NCBI RefSeq assembly: GCF_015709455.1
Contig: NZ_JADNQW010000005.1
Coordinates: forward strand, 248,001 to 312,000
DNA length: 64,000 bases
From: Methylosinus sp. H3A
GTDB lineage: Bacteria; Pseudomonadota; Alphaproteobacteria; Rhizobiales; Beijerinckiaceae
Direction: 5' to 3'
The position numbers were made by a program, and so were the translations under genes. A model generated the notes under the pieces. It had not been told where the DNA came from and searched no databases. It saw only the letters and a program-made list of their open reading frames with translations. Below, piece by piece: positions 27,383-37,500 of this stretch (positions within the stretch are counted from its first letter, which is position 1; every line of letters starts with the position of its first letter).

Positions 27383-28336
27383 TCAGCCGCGCAAGACGTC
27401 GTCGATGAATTCCTGTTGCTGGTCGACGAAATCGTCGATGCGAATCGTGTAGGAGCCGTCCTTCTGGCCGATCTCGCACCAAAATAGCGACTGCCCCTCG
27501 CACATCAGCGCGACGAGGCCCGTCGGCGACACCGGCAGCTCGATGACCTGACCGACCTCGAAACGCGCGACGTCGGCAAGCGTCAGATCGACCTTCTCCA
27601 TCACTGCGCTCAGCGTCACCTCGGTCTGCGTGACCCGCTCCTTCATCCGCTTCGCCCAATACGGATCCGCCGCGGGCGCGGCCCCAGACGCTTCCTGCGA
27701 CAGCACATCGCGCAGCGGATCGAGCGTCGCCTGCGGAATGGCGACGAACAACTCGCCTTGCGTTCCGAAGGCGCGCAGGCGGCAGCGGCAGACGACGCTG
27801 AATCCGTTCTTGCGCGGGCCGCCCGCCGGCTCGACGCGATTCTCCGCCGGCTCGAGCGTGAAGCTCACGCCGGCGAGCGAGGCTAAGGCCACCTGCAGCG
27901 ATTTTGTCACTCGCGCGAAGGCGAGCATGCCGACGCGCGTCTCGATCGCAGTGAGCTCTCGCTCTGCGTCATAGGGCGCCTCGGAGCCGTCCGAACCGAA
28001 CAAACCCTCGAGCAGAGTGAACACGAAACGGCGATCCGCGCCGATAATGGTCTTGGCGTCGGGATCGGTTTCGACCACATAGGTCGCGGCGAGCGCGACG
28101 CGATCGGCTTCGACTGCAATGTCGCTCGCGCGCGCGACAGTCGTCGCCTCGACGACGAACTGCATCGCTCCTTCGGCGAGACCCCGCATCGAATCCTGCA
28201 CATCCGCCGCCATAGCGTCGAACACTGCGCGCAACAACGGCATGCGCTCGAGCGACGGCCCGCCGCCCGAGAGCAAGCGCTCCCTCACTCCCTGCGAGGC
28301 GAAATCGGCGACGCCGTCCATGCTCATCCCTATCAC
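27383..28336 (-). CDS. fliM: Flagellar motor switch protein FliM
   Basis: The 317-residue protein has the FliM middle domain and a C-terminal SpoA domain ([33 protein letters not shown]). The usual N-terminal CheY-binding peptide of the EIDALL type is not visible; the N-terminus reads [16 protein letters not shown]. It overlaps motA by 4 bases. Confidence 0.9.
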   Translation of the reverse strand: MIGMSMDGVADFASQGVRERLLSGGGPSLERMPLLRAVFDAMAADVQDSMRGLAEGAMQFVVEATTVARASDIAVEADRVALAATYVVETDPDAKTIIGADRRFVFTLLEGLFGSDGSEAPYDAERELTAIETRVGMLAFARVTKSLQVALASLAGVSFTLEPAENRVEPAGGPRKNGFSVVCRCRLRAFGTQGELFVAIPQATLDPLRDVLSQEASGAAPAADPYWAKRMKERVTQTEVTLSAVMEKVDLTLADVARFEVGQVIELPVSPTGLVALMCEGQSLFWCEIGQKDGSYTIRIDDFVDQQQEFIDDVLRG

Positions 28337-29202
28337 GCCGCCTCGGCCGCGCCGCCGGAAAGCGTCTCGTTCTCGACCTCGTCGATCGAGGGACGCTCAT
28401 AAGAGGGAATGGACTTGCGCCCATGCTCGACTGCCACCTGCGGCATCGCGCCGTTCATGAAGGCGAGCAGCGTCTGCTTGACGATGACGTAGAGATGACA
28501 TTCCTTGCTGCGCGCGACCTTGACCTTGAAGGCGAGCGGCGTGACGATGCCGTAGGAGACGAAGATGCCGGCGAAAGTGCCGACCATGGCGGCGCCGATG
28601 AGGCCGCCGAGCAGCTCCGGCGATTGATCCAGCGCGCCCATCGCCTTGATGACGCCGAGCACCGCCGCGACGATGCCGAGCGCCGGCAGGCCGTCGCCGA
28701 CCGAGGTGAGCGCGTGATAGGGCTTCAGGCGGTCGTAGCGGATGGCTGCGATCTCTTCGTCCATCAGCGCCTCGATCTCGAAGGTGCGGACATTGCCGAT
28801 GATGAAGAGCCGACAATAGTCGCAGATGAAGGTGGTCATCTCCTTGTTGGCGAGCACCTTCGGAAAAGCCGTGAAAATCTTCGATTCCGCAGGATTGTCG
28901 ACATGCGCCTCGACCTCGTTGCGCGGCTTGCTGCGCAATTCGCGCATCAATGCGTGCAGCAGACCGAGTATATCGAGGAAGTCGCGATGCTTGGGGCCCT
29001 TGTCGAGAATCGCCTGGCCGAGCGCCTTGCCTGTGTCCATGATCACTTTCGTCGGATTGGCGACGACGAAAGTGCCGAGCGAGGAGCCCATGATGATCAC
29101 GAACTCCCATGGTTGCCAGAGCACGATCAAATGCCCGCCGAGCGCGGCGAAGCCTCCGAACATGCATCCCATCGTGATGATAAGCCCGACGAAGAATCCC
29201 AT
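28333..29202 (-). CDS. motA: Flagellar stator protein MotA
   Basis: The 289-residue membrane protein has four hydrophobic segments. The pore-facing third and fourth helices include [23 protein letters not shown] and [23 protein letters not shown]. The cytoplasmic loop has the EVEAH and [13 protein letters not shown] stretch. With MotB it conducts protons. It is first gene of the motA-fliMNG-flhB-flgBC-fliE-flgGAI operon. The inner ATG at 29202 gives the normal N-terminus [17 protein letters not shown]. Confidence 0.96.
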   Translation of the reverse strand: MGFFVGLIITMGCMFGGFAALGGHLIVLWQPWEFVIIMGSSLGTFVVANPTKVIMDTGKALGQAILDKGPKHRDFLDILGLLHALMRELRSKPRNEVEAHVDNPAESKIFTAFPKVLANKEMTTFICDYCRLFIIGNVRTFEIEALMDEEIAAIRYDRLKPYHALTSVGDGLPALGIVAAVLGVIKAMGALDQSPELLGGLIGAAMVGTFAGIFVSYGIVTPLAFKVKVARSKECHLYVIVKQTLLAFMNGAMPQVAVEHGRKSIPSYERPSIDEVENETLSGGAAEAA

Positions 29203-29358
29203 GACGCCCGTCTCTCCCGATGGAATTTCATTAGAGGGATTAGAGAGCGTCGCTTGCGCGAAGCTGACATTTTCTTTCAGCTTCACGCAAGCAAGACAGG
29301 GCACTTTGGCTCATCGCGGCGGGGTGGAGCCGTCGCGTCGGCGCACGGACATTCGAAC

Positions 29359-30081
29359 ATGCAATCGGCCTTTTACGTCTCGCTCTCGGCGCAAGTGTCC
29401 GTCGACAAGCGGATGGAGACTCTCGCCAACAACATCGCCAATGCGGCGACGCCCGGCTATCGCGCCGACGGCGTGAGCTTTCAACAGGTCGTCTCCGCAA
29501 CCGACACGAGCAAGGTCGCCTATGTGTCGGCCGGAAAGGATTTCATCTCGCGCGCCGTCGGCGAGCTCACCAAGACCGGCGATCCCTACGACATCGGCAT
29601 AGTCGGCAATGGTTTCTTCGCGATTCGCACGCCAGAGGGGACCGCCTATACGCGCGACGGACGCATGCGCATGACCGACACCGGCGATCTTCAATCCGTC
29701 GCGGGATATCCTATTCTCGACGCCGGCAATTCGGCTGTCGTGCTCGATCCCAACGGTGGTCCGCCGATGATCTCGCGCGATGGAATGATCACCCAGAGCG
29801 GTCGGCAGATCGGCGCCGTCGGCCTCTTCGCCATCGACGAGACCGCCGAGCTGACCCGCGGCCCCAACGCCAGCATCATTCCGTCCAAGCCAGCGACGGC
29901 GGTGCTCGACTTCGTGCGCAACGGCGTGCAGCAGGGCTTCATCGAAAGCTCCAACGTCAATCCGATTCACGAAATGGCCAAGCTGATCGCCACATCGCGC
30001 GCTTTCGACAGCGTGAGCTCGATGAACGACATGCTCGACAGTTCGCAGCGCGAGGCCATTCGCACGCTCGGCGGCGCATGA
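29359..30081 (+). CDS. flgF: Flagellar proximal rod protein FlgF
   Basis: The 240-residue rod protein has KRMETLANNIANAATPGYRADGV near the N-terminus and FIESSNVNPIHEMAKLIATSRAFDSVSSM near the C-terminus. The ATG at 29359 is the family start; upstream frame is a shadow of motA. It overlaps fliI by 4 bases and is divergent from motA. Confidence 0.95.
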   Translation: MQSAFYVSLSAQVSVDKRMETLANNIANAATPGYRADGVSFQQVVSATDTSKVAYVSAGKDFISRAVGELTKTGDPYDIGIVGNGFFAIRTPEGTAYTRDGRMRMTDTGDLQSVAGYPILDAGNSAVVLDPNGGPPMISRDGMITQSGRQIGAVGLFAIDETAELTRGPNASIIPSKPATAVLDFVRNGVQQGFIESSNVNPIHEMAKLIATSRAFDSVSSMNDMLDSSQREAIRTLGGA

Positions 30082-31415
30082 CATCGCTGCAACGTCTCCG
30101 CGAGGCGGTCGAGCGCCATCAGCGCCGCGCCGAGCATATTCGCGTTTTCGGCCTCGTGAGCGAAGTGACGCCGTCACATTGTCGCGTGAACGGTCTTTCG
30201 GATTTTGTCGAGCTCGGAGAATGCGTGCGTATCGGTTCGCCGCATGACGGCGCGCTGGGGCAGGTCGTGCGCGTCGGCAAGGATGGCGCGATCGTCAAAT
30301 CCTTCGACAATCGTGTGCGCATCGGCCTCAACTCGCCGGCCTATCGCGCCGGCCCGATCGCGGTATCGCCCGATGTCGACTGGGCTGGACGCGTGCTCGA
30401 CGCCTTTGGGCGTCCGATCGACGAGCGCGGCTCGCTGTCGGAAGGCGAAACGGCCTTCGACGTCGACGCTGCCGCGCCCAAGGCGATGCGCCGCGCCCGT
30501 GTCAGCGTCGCGGTGCGCACCGGCGTCAAGGCCGTCGACTGCTTCACGCCGATCTGCGCCGGGCAACGCATCGGCATTTTCGCGGGCTCGGGCGTCGGCA
30601 AATCGACTCTGCTGGCCATGCTAGCGCGCGCGCCAGGGTTCGACACTGTGGTCATCTGCCTCGTCGGCGAACGTGGTCGCGAAGTGCGGGAGTTTCTCGA
30701 CGACGTGCTCGCCGGGCAGGCGAGCGAGTCGATCGTCGTCGTCGCGACCGGCGACGAGAGCCCGATGATGCGTCGCCTCGCGCCGCTCACCGCGACCACG
30801 ATCGCGGAGTTTTTTCGAGACATCGGGCGCAATGTGCTGCTCATCGTCGATTCCGTCACGCGTTTCGCACATGCCTCGCGTGAAGTGGCGCTGGCCGCAG
30901 GCGAGCCGCCGGTCGCGCATGGCTACACGCCGAGCATATTCGCCGATATTCCGCGGCTGCTCGAGCGCGCCGGCCCGGGTGAGGAAGGGCGCGGATCGAT
31001 CACCGGCGTCTATTCGGTCCTCGTCGACGGCGACAATCACAATGATCCGATCGCCGATTGCGTGCGCGGCACGCTCGACGGCCATATCGTGCTCGACCGC
31101 GCCATCGCCGAGCAGGGCCGCTATCCTGCGATCGATCTCAAAGCGTCGATCTCCCGCCTCGCCCATCACGCCTGGAAGCCCGAGCAGAGGCATCTCATTC
31201 AAAAGCTGCGCGCGCTCGTGTCGCGATACGAGGACACGCGCGACCTGCGCATGCTCGGCGGCTATCAGCGGGGAACCGACATCGAGCTGGATCAGGCGGT
31301 CCAGCTCGTTCCCAAGCTCTATGAGGCGCTGAGCCAGTCGCCGCAATCGCCGCCGAGCGTCGATCCGTTCCGCGAGGTCGCCGACAAGCTGCAAGGCGCC
31401 GCGGCGCACGGCTGA
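30078..31415 (+). CDS. fliI: Flagellar export ATPase FliI
   Basis: The 445-residue F1-type ATPase has Walker A in IFAGSGVGKSTLLAML and Walker B in NVLLIVDSVTRFAHASREVALAAGEPP. The glutamate of GERGREVREFLDD is also present. It energises unfolding of export substrates with FliH and FliJ. Confidence 0.97.
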   Translation: MTSLQRLREAVERHQRRAEHIRVFGLVSEVTPSHCRVNGLSDFVELGECVRIGSPHDGALGQVVRVGKDGAIVKSFDNRVRIGLNSPAYRAGPIAVSPDVDWAGRVLDAFGRPIDERGSLSEGETAFDVDAAAPKAMRRARVSVAVRTGVKAVDCFTPICAGQRIGIFAGSGVGKSTLLAMLARAPGFDTVVICLVGERGREVREFLDDVLAGQASESIVVVATGDESPMMRRLAPLTATTIAEFFRDIGRNVLLIVDSVTRFAHASREVALAAGEPPVAHGYTPSIFADIPRLLERAGPGEEGRGSITGVYSVLVDGDNHNDPIADCVRGTLDGHIVLDRAIAEQGRYPAIDLKASISRLAHHAWKPEQRHLIQKLRALVSRYEDTRDLRMLGGYQRGTDIELDQAVQLVPKLYEALSQSPQSPPSVDPFREVADKLQGAAAHG

Positions 31416-31517
31416 ACGGGAGGCGGCTCCCGGCGCCGAAATCGCCGCCGGACTCCGGTCAACCAATCTTTCACTCCTTCGCGGTCATGATCCCGCCTCT
31501 GCCCTCGGCGCGGAACT

Positions 31518-31964
31518 ATGACAGATTTTGCGACCATTCTCGACTGCCTGGAAAAAGCGTCCCGGCCAACGGAGCGCAACGCCGGGCCTTTGCGTCCCCC
31601 GCCTCTCGGGGCGATTTTGCGCGACGCGTCGCCTCCGGCGCCGCCGTCCGACGAAGATCGCGCGGCTCGTGTCTGCCGCGCCTATGGCGTCGATCACGCA
31701 AACGCGCAAGAGCGGCGGCCGGCGGAGCCGGAGCCGAAAGCGCCGCGGCTGCCGGACCGGGAGGACGTCCTCGCCGAGCTTTTGCGCGCCGAAGGCTCGC
31801 TCACGAAACTCGGCGCGCTGCGGCGGCGGCTCGCCTGGGCCTGCCACCCAGATCGACAAGAAAAGCTCCGCGCCAGACAGGCCGAACGATTGCTGGCGGA
31901 ATTCAACGCCCAGATCGACCAGGCGGTCGCACGCGCGAAACCATACGCCAAAGGTCGGCGGTGA
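31518..31964 (+). CDS. Small J-domain-like protein of unknown function
   Basis: The 148-residue protein has a Pro-rich N-terminal half. Its C-terminal helical part (residues about 80-140) contains LRRRLAWACHPDRQEK, with an HPD triad flanked by basic helices as in J-domains, then AERLLAEFNAQIDQAVARAK. It is shorter than a standard J-domain. It follows fliI by 102 bases and might be a flagellar co-chaperone; this is inference. Confidence 0.55.
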   Translation: MTDFATILDCLEKASRPTERNAGPLRPPPLGAILRDASPPAPPSDEDRAARVCRAYGVDHANAQERRPAEPEPKAPRLPDREDVLAELLRAEGSLTKLGALRRRLAWACHPDRQEKLRARQAERLLAEFNAQIDQAVARAKPYAKGRR

Positions 31965-31991
31965 GCCGCCCCGATCAGCGCCCCGCCCCGA

Positions 31992-32540
31992 TCAATTGCC
32001 GATGACGACGCCGCCTGCAGTGACGAGCGCCCATTTCTCGCCGCGACGCTCGAGCGCCATGACGCGGCCGAGCCCATCGACGAGATCGCCCGGCGAGACT
32101 TTGACGATCGCATTCGGCGTCTGCAGCAGAGCGACTCCGGATCGCACGCTGAGCAATGAAAAGCCTGGAACGCTCGCCTCCGATTGCGGCTCGCCGATCG
32201 AGCCGACGGGAGTGAAGTCGACCTTGCCGCGCTGATCGGCGATCTGGGTTTGAATGCGCTTGGCCGCGATGACCGTCGGGCGGCTATAGATCGCGAGATG
32301 CTCGAGCCCGGCGAATTGCGGACGGCGCTCCGCATCAGAGATCATATAGGCGGCAAACGCCGTGGAGACCACGGCGAGACCGACGCCGGCCGTGCGCAGC
32401 GCCGTCTCGCCGATCGCGCGCGCAGGGCGCGAGGGCGGCGTGCGGCGATCCGCGACGAGCGGCGGCGGCGCCATCCTCGGCGTCTTGATCGGCGGCGTGC
32501 GGCGCGTCGCATCGGGGCGAGATGTCGGAGCGTCAACCAT
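31992..32540 (-). CDS. Hypothetical single-pass membrane protein in the flagellar cluster
   Basis: The 182-residue protein has a Pro/Arg-rich cytoplasmic N-terminus (to about residue 45), one transmembrane helix (GVGLAVVSTAFAAYMI), and an extracytoplasmic part ending PGDLVDGLGRVMALERRGEKWALVTAGGVV. The ending looks like a small beta module. It is convergent with the J-like gene and divergent from the ATP-grasp-like gene. No function can be named. Confidence 0.6.
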   Translation of the reverse strand: MVDAPTSRPDATRRTPPIKTPRMAPPPLVADRRTPPSRPARAIGETALRTAGVGLAVVSTAFAAYMISDAERRPQFAGLEHLAIYSRPTVIAAKRIQTQIADQRGKVDFTPVGSIGEPQSEASVPGFSLLSVRSGVALLQTPNAIVKVSPGDLVDGLGRVMALERRGEKWALVTAGGVVIGN

Positions 32541-32763
32541 GCGAACGTTCCTCGAATCGATGAACGAGAAATGAATAGCTCAAATTCGCACAAAGTTGAA
32601 TCGCGGCGCGAAATTTAGACAAGCTTCGGGAAACGTTGAGTCGTTAGCTATCTCAACCGACGCGAGGCGCGCGTCGACGGCCGAGGTTCGTCGCCGGAGA
32701 GCGAGACAACGAACGAAATGGTCGAGTTCCGTTCGGCAATCGGAGCGGGCAGACGGTGAATTG

Positions 32764-33975
32764 ATGCGTATCGACCGATCGTCGGATCCCATGAACACGT
32801 TACCGATCGGCCTGGCGAAACTGACGAGGCTCGCCTTCGCAGGCGTCGATCTGAGCCGCGTCGCCGGCCGCCTGCTCGGCATGTGCGAGCGCGACCCGAA
32901 TCATGCGGGCGCGCTGATGGATCTCGCAGTCATCGACCAGCTCGAAGGAAATCTCGCGACCGGGTTGAAGCGCCAGGCGATGGCGCTGAGCAAGCAGCGC
33001 GTGTTTCGCAGCACCTGCTGCGGCGCCAATCCACGGCTACGCGTGCTCGCCTTCGTCGCCGCCGCGGACATCGGCGCCAACACGCCGCTCGAATTTCTTC
33101 TCGAAGGCTCCGACATCGCCTTGACGATGGTCTATGTGCTGCCGGGCCGCGACCTGCCGACCGAGCTGCCGGACCATGATCTCGCCTTTGTCGCGATCGC
33201 TGCGACGAGTTCGAACCGACGCTTGCTCGCCGAGCTCGAAGATATGCTCGCCTATTGGCCGACGCCGGTCGTCAATCTTCCGGGCCGCGTCTCCATGCTA
33301 GAGCCGATCGAGCTCGCCGCCAATCTGACGGAGGCGGGCCTGCGCACGCCCCATCTGCGGCGCGTGTTGCGCGGCGAGCTGGGCCTCGCCGCGAGATCGG
33401 AGGCCCTGGACTGGCGCTTTCCGCTCGTCGTCCGCCCCGTCGAACAACGCAATGAGCGCGGCGCAGAGAAGATCGACACGCCCGTAGGCCTCGGCCTCTA
33501 CCTCGAAAAGCGATTGGATCGCTCCTATCTCGTATCGCCCTTCGTCGATTGCAGAGGGCAAGATGGCCTCTATCGAAAAATCCGCCTGCTCTTCATCGAT
33601 CGCCGCCCCTACGCCTGTCACCTCGCCGTGTCGGAAGGCTGGAGCGGCTCCTATGTCGAAGCCCGAATGGAGGTCGACATGCGGCGGCGACTGGAGGAGG
33701 AACGCTTCTTTGCGACCTTCGACACCGAATTCGTGACGCGCCACTCCGATACATTCGAGACGCTCGTCGAATGCGTGGGCCTGACTTATTTCGGCGTCGA
33801 TTGCGCGGAGACAGAGAGCGGCGAGCTGATCGTCTTCAAGGTCGATCATACGCTGCTGGTCCATGACATGGATCCGGTCGACGTCTTTCCCTACAAGCCT
33901 CCGCAGATGCGCAAGATCTTCGACGCTTTCGCATCCTATCTGCATCGCGCCGCGGGCGAGGTCGAACGACGCTGA
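32764..33975 (+). CDS. TPR-like/ATP-grasp-like protein inside the flagellar cluster
   Basis: The protein has about 403 residues if started at the ATG at 32764; the ATG at 32791 is equally possible. After a TPR-like opening (CERDPNHAGALMDLAVIDQLEGN) comes a domain resembling ATP-grasp folds: FPLVVRPVEQRNERG, KIRLLFIDRRPYACHLAV, then GVDCAETESGELIVFKVDHTLLVHDM. In active ATP-grasp enzymes a Glu and Asn usually stand where FKVD is seen, so metal binding may be impaired. Related proteins in methylotrophs and rhizobia are uncharacterised. Confidence 0.6.
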   Translation: MRIDRSSDPMNTLPIGLAKLTRLAFAGVDLSRVAGRLLGMCERDPNHAGALMDLAVIDQLEGNLATGLKRQAMALSKQRVFRSTCCGANPRLRVLAFVAAADIGANTPLEFLLEGSDIALTMVYVLPGRDLPTELPDHDLAFVAIAATSSNRRLLAELEDMLAYWPTPVVNLPGRVSMLEPIELAANLTEAGLRTPHLRRVLRGELGLAARSEALDWRFPLVVRPVEQRNERGAEKIDTPVGLGLYLEKRLDRSYLVSPFVDCRGQDGLYRKIRLLFIDRRPYACHLAVSEGWSGSYVEARMEVDMRRRLEEERFFATFDTEFVTRHSDTFETLVECVGLTYFGVDCAETESGELIVFKVDHTLLVHDMDPVDVFPYKPPQMRKIFDAFASYLHRAAGEVERR

Positions 33976-33988
33976 CCGCCCGCCGCGC

Positions 33989-34579
33989 TCAGCGCGACGC
34001 GGCCTCCCGGCGCGGACGGCAGAATTCCCGCGAGGCGTCGGTCCAGGCGCCGAAGCCGCTGGCGATCATATTCGCGATGACCGAGCACACATAGGTTTTT
34101 TGCGCCAGCGCATTGTTGGGCCCGGCGTGATAGCGCGCGACGGCGGCCGTCCAGGTTCCCTCCCGCTTATGCAGATCCTTGAGGAAACGCGCCGCGTAAT
34201 CGACATTGGCGCGTGGATCGAACATCGCCTCCACGCTCGCGAATCTCGCGCCGTGATAATGATGATTGACCTGCATGCAGCCGATGTCGATGAGCACGGC
34301 GCCGGATCGCCTCGCCGCGAGAAAGCGCATCATCGCCTCGCGAAAATCCGAGCTGAAGACCGCGCGTCCTTGCACATTCATCGCGAAGGCGTTGAGCGCG
34401 CCCTTCTGCCCCGTCTCGGTGAGCGCCACGGCATAGAGCACCGCGAGAGGGACCGCATTCTCATTCGCAGCGCGGATCATCTCCCTTTCGCAAATATTGG
34501 AGGTCCGCCCGCCCTCGGCTCGCGCCTCACAGATAGACGTCGCCGCCACGACGATCAGCGACCCGCCGAGTCTCGCCAT
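33989..34579 (-). CDS. Lytic transglycosylase (SLT domain)
   Basis: The protein has about 196 residues when started at the ATG at 34579, which gives a signal peptide (RLGGSLIVVAATSICEARA). The ATG at 34642 (217 residues) has a better ribosome-binding site. The catalytic Glu lies in YAVALTETGQ, with DIGCMQVNHHYHG and VARYHAGPNN as the rest of the SLT motif. It probably opens peptidoglycan for the rod, as FlgJ here lacks such a domain. Its start overlaps the end of fliK by 53 bases or more in another frame. Confidence 0.85.
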   Translation of the reverse strand: MARLGGSLIVVAATSICEARAEGGRTSNICEREMIRAANENAVPLAVLYAVALTETGQKGALNAFAMNVQGRAVFSSDFREAMMRFLAARRSGAVLIDIGCMQVNHHYHGARFASVEAMFDPRANVDYAARFLKDLHKREGTWTAAVARYHAGPNNALAQKTYVCSVIANMIASGFGAWTDASREFCRPRREAASR

Positions 34580-37500
34580 TCGACCCAGGCTCGTTGGTCT
34601 CGCCGCCGGCGCCTTGCCTGCGATCTCCCCCCTGTCCGCCATAGCCCGCTCCCTGTCGACCGACGCTTTGCTCGTCGCGACCGGCTCCCGCTCCGCCCGA
34701 TTGCGCAAAGCCAGCTCCGCTATCGGGCGTCGCTTGCGCATTGCCGCCGTCCGCAGCGTTCTGTGCGATCTGGATCGTGCAGGAATCGACGGAACAGCCG
34801 GACGATTGCATCGCCTCGACGAGCTGATCCCGCGTCGAGTCGAGGCGCCGGAGCGCCTCCGTCGATGCGACGCTGATGTGCATATCGATGCCCGAATGCG
34901 CCAGCTTCATTTTGACGACGACCGCGCCGAGCGTCGCCGGCTCGAGCTCGATCGTCAGAATTTTTGGCGCGACGCTCTGACGTTGCGCTTCGACGCCGGG
35001 AGCCGTGATGGCGGCCGCGGACGGCGCAGCGCGCGTCATGGAAGCGGTGGCGATGAGGCTTCGCGCCTGCGGCGCGAGTAGTTCCGCGAAAGCCGACGGC
35101 AATTGCGTCGGAGGAGCGAGAATGGCGAGCGTTCCGATCGGCTCCGGCGCGGCTTCCGTTCTCGACGCCTCGTTCGCCGAAGCGTCGCTCGCCGCCGCGG
35201 AGATATTCATAGCGTCGAGCGGCGCGTCCGCAGGAGCGCGGACATTGTCCCGCGTCTCGAAAATCGCGGGCGTCGCGTCGATAGAGGACGCTTGTCGTCC
35301 ACCCGTCTGCGCGACAGGGTGGCTGTCCGATCCGCGAACGCCATTCGACAAAGAAGCGACGTCGACGCCGCGAGCGACCGCTGGCGGTTCGGCGATAGCG
35401 GGAAACGAATCGAAAGACCCCGCAGCTGCGCGATCTCGAGTCGGCGCGGCGACAACCGTCGCCGCAACCGAGGCGTCGATGGAGCGCTCAGTCGCCCGCG
35501 GCGTGTTGTCGAGGGCGACGTTCGAGGCCGCCACGGCTGACTCCGAAACCCGGAGGGCCGATTGCTGTCGCGCGAACTCCTGCGCCGTGCTCGACTCCAC
35601 GACACTCGGAGCGCTAGGAGGCTCGGCGCGTGATGCGGAGGAGATGCGTCGCCCGTTATCGCCGCCTGGCGCCGACGGCCCCCATCCATTCGATGGCTGC
35701 GGATCGGACATGGCGACGGCGATCGAAGACTCCGTGAGTGGTGGACGCCGTTCGTCCGCAGAGCGGACGACGGTCTCGACGAAAGAGGATCGGTTGATCG
35801 GCGCGATCGGATCGGACACCGCGCTCGCAGACGCTCCGCCTCGCGTCGGTATCGTAAACGCCTCCGATACCGGCGGCGTCTCGATCGGCGCCGAGCGTCG
35901 AGTAGCGACGCCGGAATCCGTCGACGCCGGATCGTCGATCCTGGCGCGTTCCGCGACAGCAGCCGGACGCGCCGATGCTTCCCATTGCGGCTCCGCGGAG
36001 ACCGCATCCTCTGGCGCAGCGATCGCCGCACCCGCGACCGCATCTGCGAATGAAAGACCCGGCCGCGCTTCGTCTGCAGCCGATCGCGCATAATCCCCCG
36101 TCGACGCGCGAATGGCGCCGCTCGATGCGCCACGCAGATCGAAAGGCGCCGGCGCCGATCCGGCGCGAGCTGTTGCGGCATAGGGCGTCGAAGAGCCGAC
36201 GTCGTATTGCGCTGCCGGCGCGACAAAGTCCTGCCTCTGAGCGGGAGCCGATCCCGCGTTGGCCGATACGCTCCGCGGCTCGAAGGTCGAGCTCTGGCGC
36301 TCCTCACGAGCAGCGGCTGCATCGGGCGTGGAAGCCGCCGCCGCGCCAGCGCGCAGCGTCGATGAGCGATCATCAGTCGAAATCCCAGAGCTCGCAGCGA
36401 CGCGAGTCTGCGCCGATGCGTCGCTCCGCAGGTCATAGGGCGAGAATCCGTCTCCGCCCGCAGCCGCTTCGGCGCGCAGAATCGAAATACGTTCATCACG
36501 CGAGATCGCAGGGCTCACAGCGGTCTGCGTCGGCGCCGATGCAGGCGCGGTCGCAGCGCTTCCACCGCTCCGCAGATCGAACGGCAAGAACGCGCTTGCC
36601 CCTTGGTCGAAGTTCGCGCGCCCTATGGTCTCTGGAACGTCGAGCGAAGGCGTCGGATTTCCTGAATCCCGCATCTGCGCCCAATCAGGAACCGACGAAG
36701 ACGAGAGGCTCCGCAAATCGAATGGAGTGAATGCGCTTTCCTCATGAACCATATCGGCGCGCCGCGTCGACGACCAAGGCTCGGGCGAACCCGCCGGGCT
36801 CGCACGTTCCTGCGTCTGAACCGAAGATGGCGCAACTTGCGACGCAGCGACGCGCTGCGCCATAGCCGCGGCGTCAGCCTCTGGGGCGGACGCCCGAAAA
36901 TCCTGGCTCTGCGTCGGAGCCGCGACCATCGTTGTCGACGCATTCTGCAGATCGAATGAAGCAATTGTGTTTCGTTCGCGAGAAGCGTTCATATTATTCG
37001 CCGAGGACGCGACATCGGCCGGGATCGCTGCGCTCGTCGCCGCCAGTGTCCGAGGCGGGACGGCGGAGGTCGTTGGCGCGGATGCTTCGCTAGCCGGATT
37101 GGCTGACCAGACTACGCCATCGAATGACGGTATGGAAGGCTCGACAGTCTGCGCTCGAGCCGCAGCCGATATGCTCCGCCGGTCGACTGCGGAGACCAGT
37201 CCTCCGTCATCCAATTGCGCTGCACGCAGCGTCGAAGGCGCTGCATCGAACTCCTGTCGAGGAGCCGAAGCGGAAACCGTCGCTGGTGACACGCTTTGCA
37301 GTTCGAACGAGGAGACCGCGCGGTCTCGTGTTGTCGCCGCGAAAGTCGCCTCGCTGGACGATATCCGATCCGATGGCGACCTTTCGAGCGCTTTCGCCGG
37401 CGTCGGCGAATTCGTCTCGGTCGTTCGTCGATCGTCGTATGACACTGCGGATGTCCGATCGGCGCCGTCGACGCTCGACGCAACTCCGCGATCGACCGTG

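Noticed and set aside
35005..36499. Several long frames over fliK on both strands
   Set aside because: Products of biased Ser/Ala/Arg codons; only the minus 1448-residue frame has flagellar domains at its end.
36129..36732. Regular spacing of about 145 bases, considered as a CRISPR-like array
   Set aside because: Repeats are degenerate, only about 20 bases, and are coding repeats of FliK; no cas genes.
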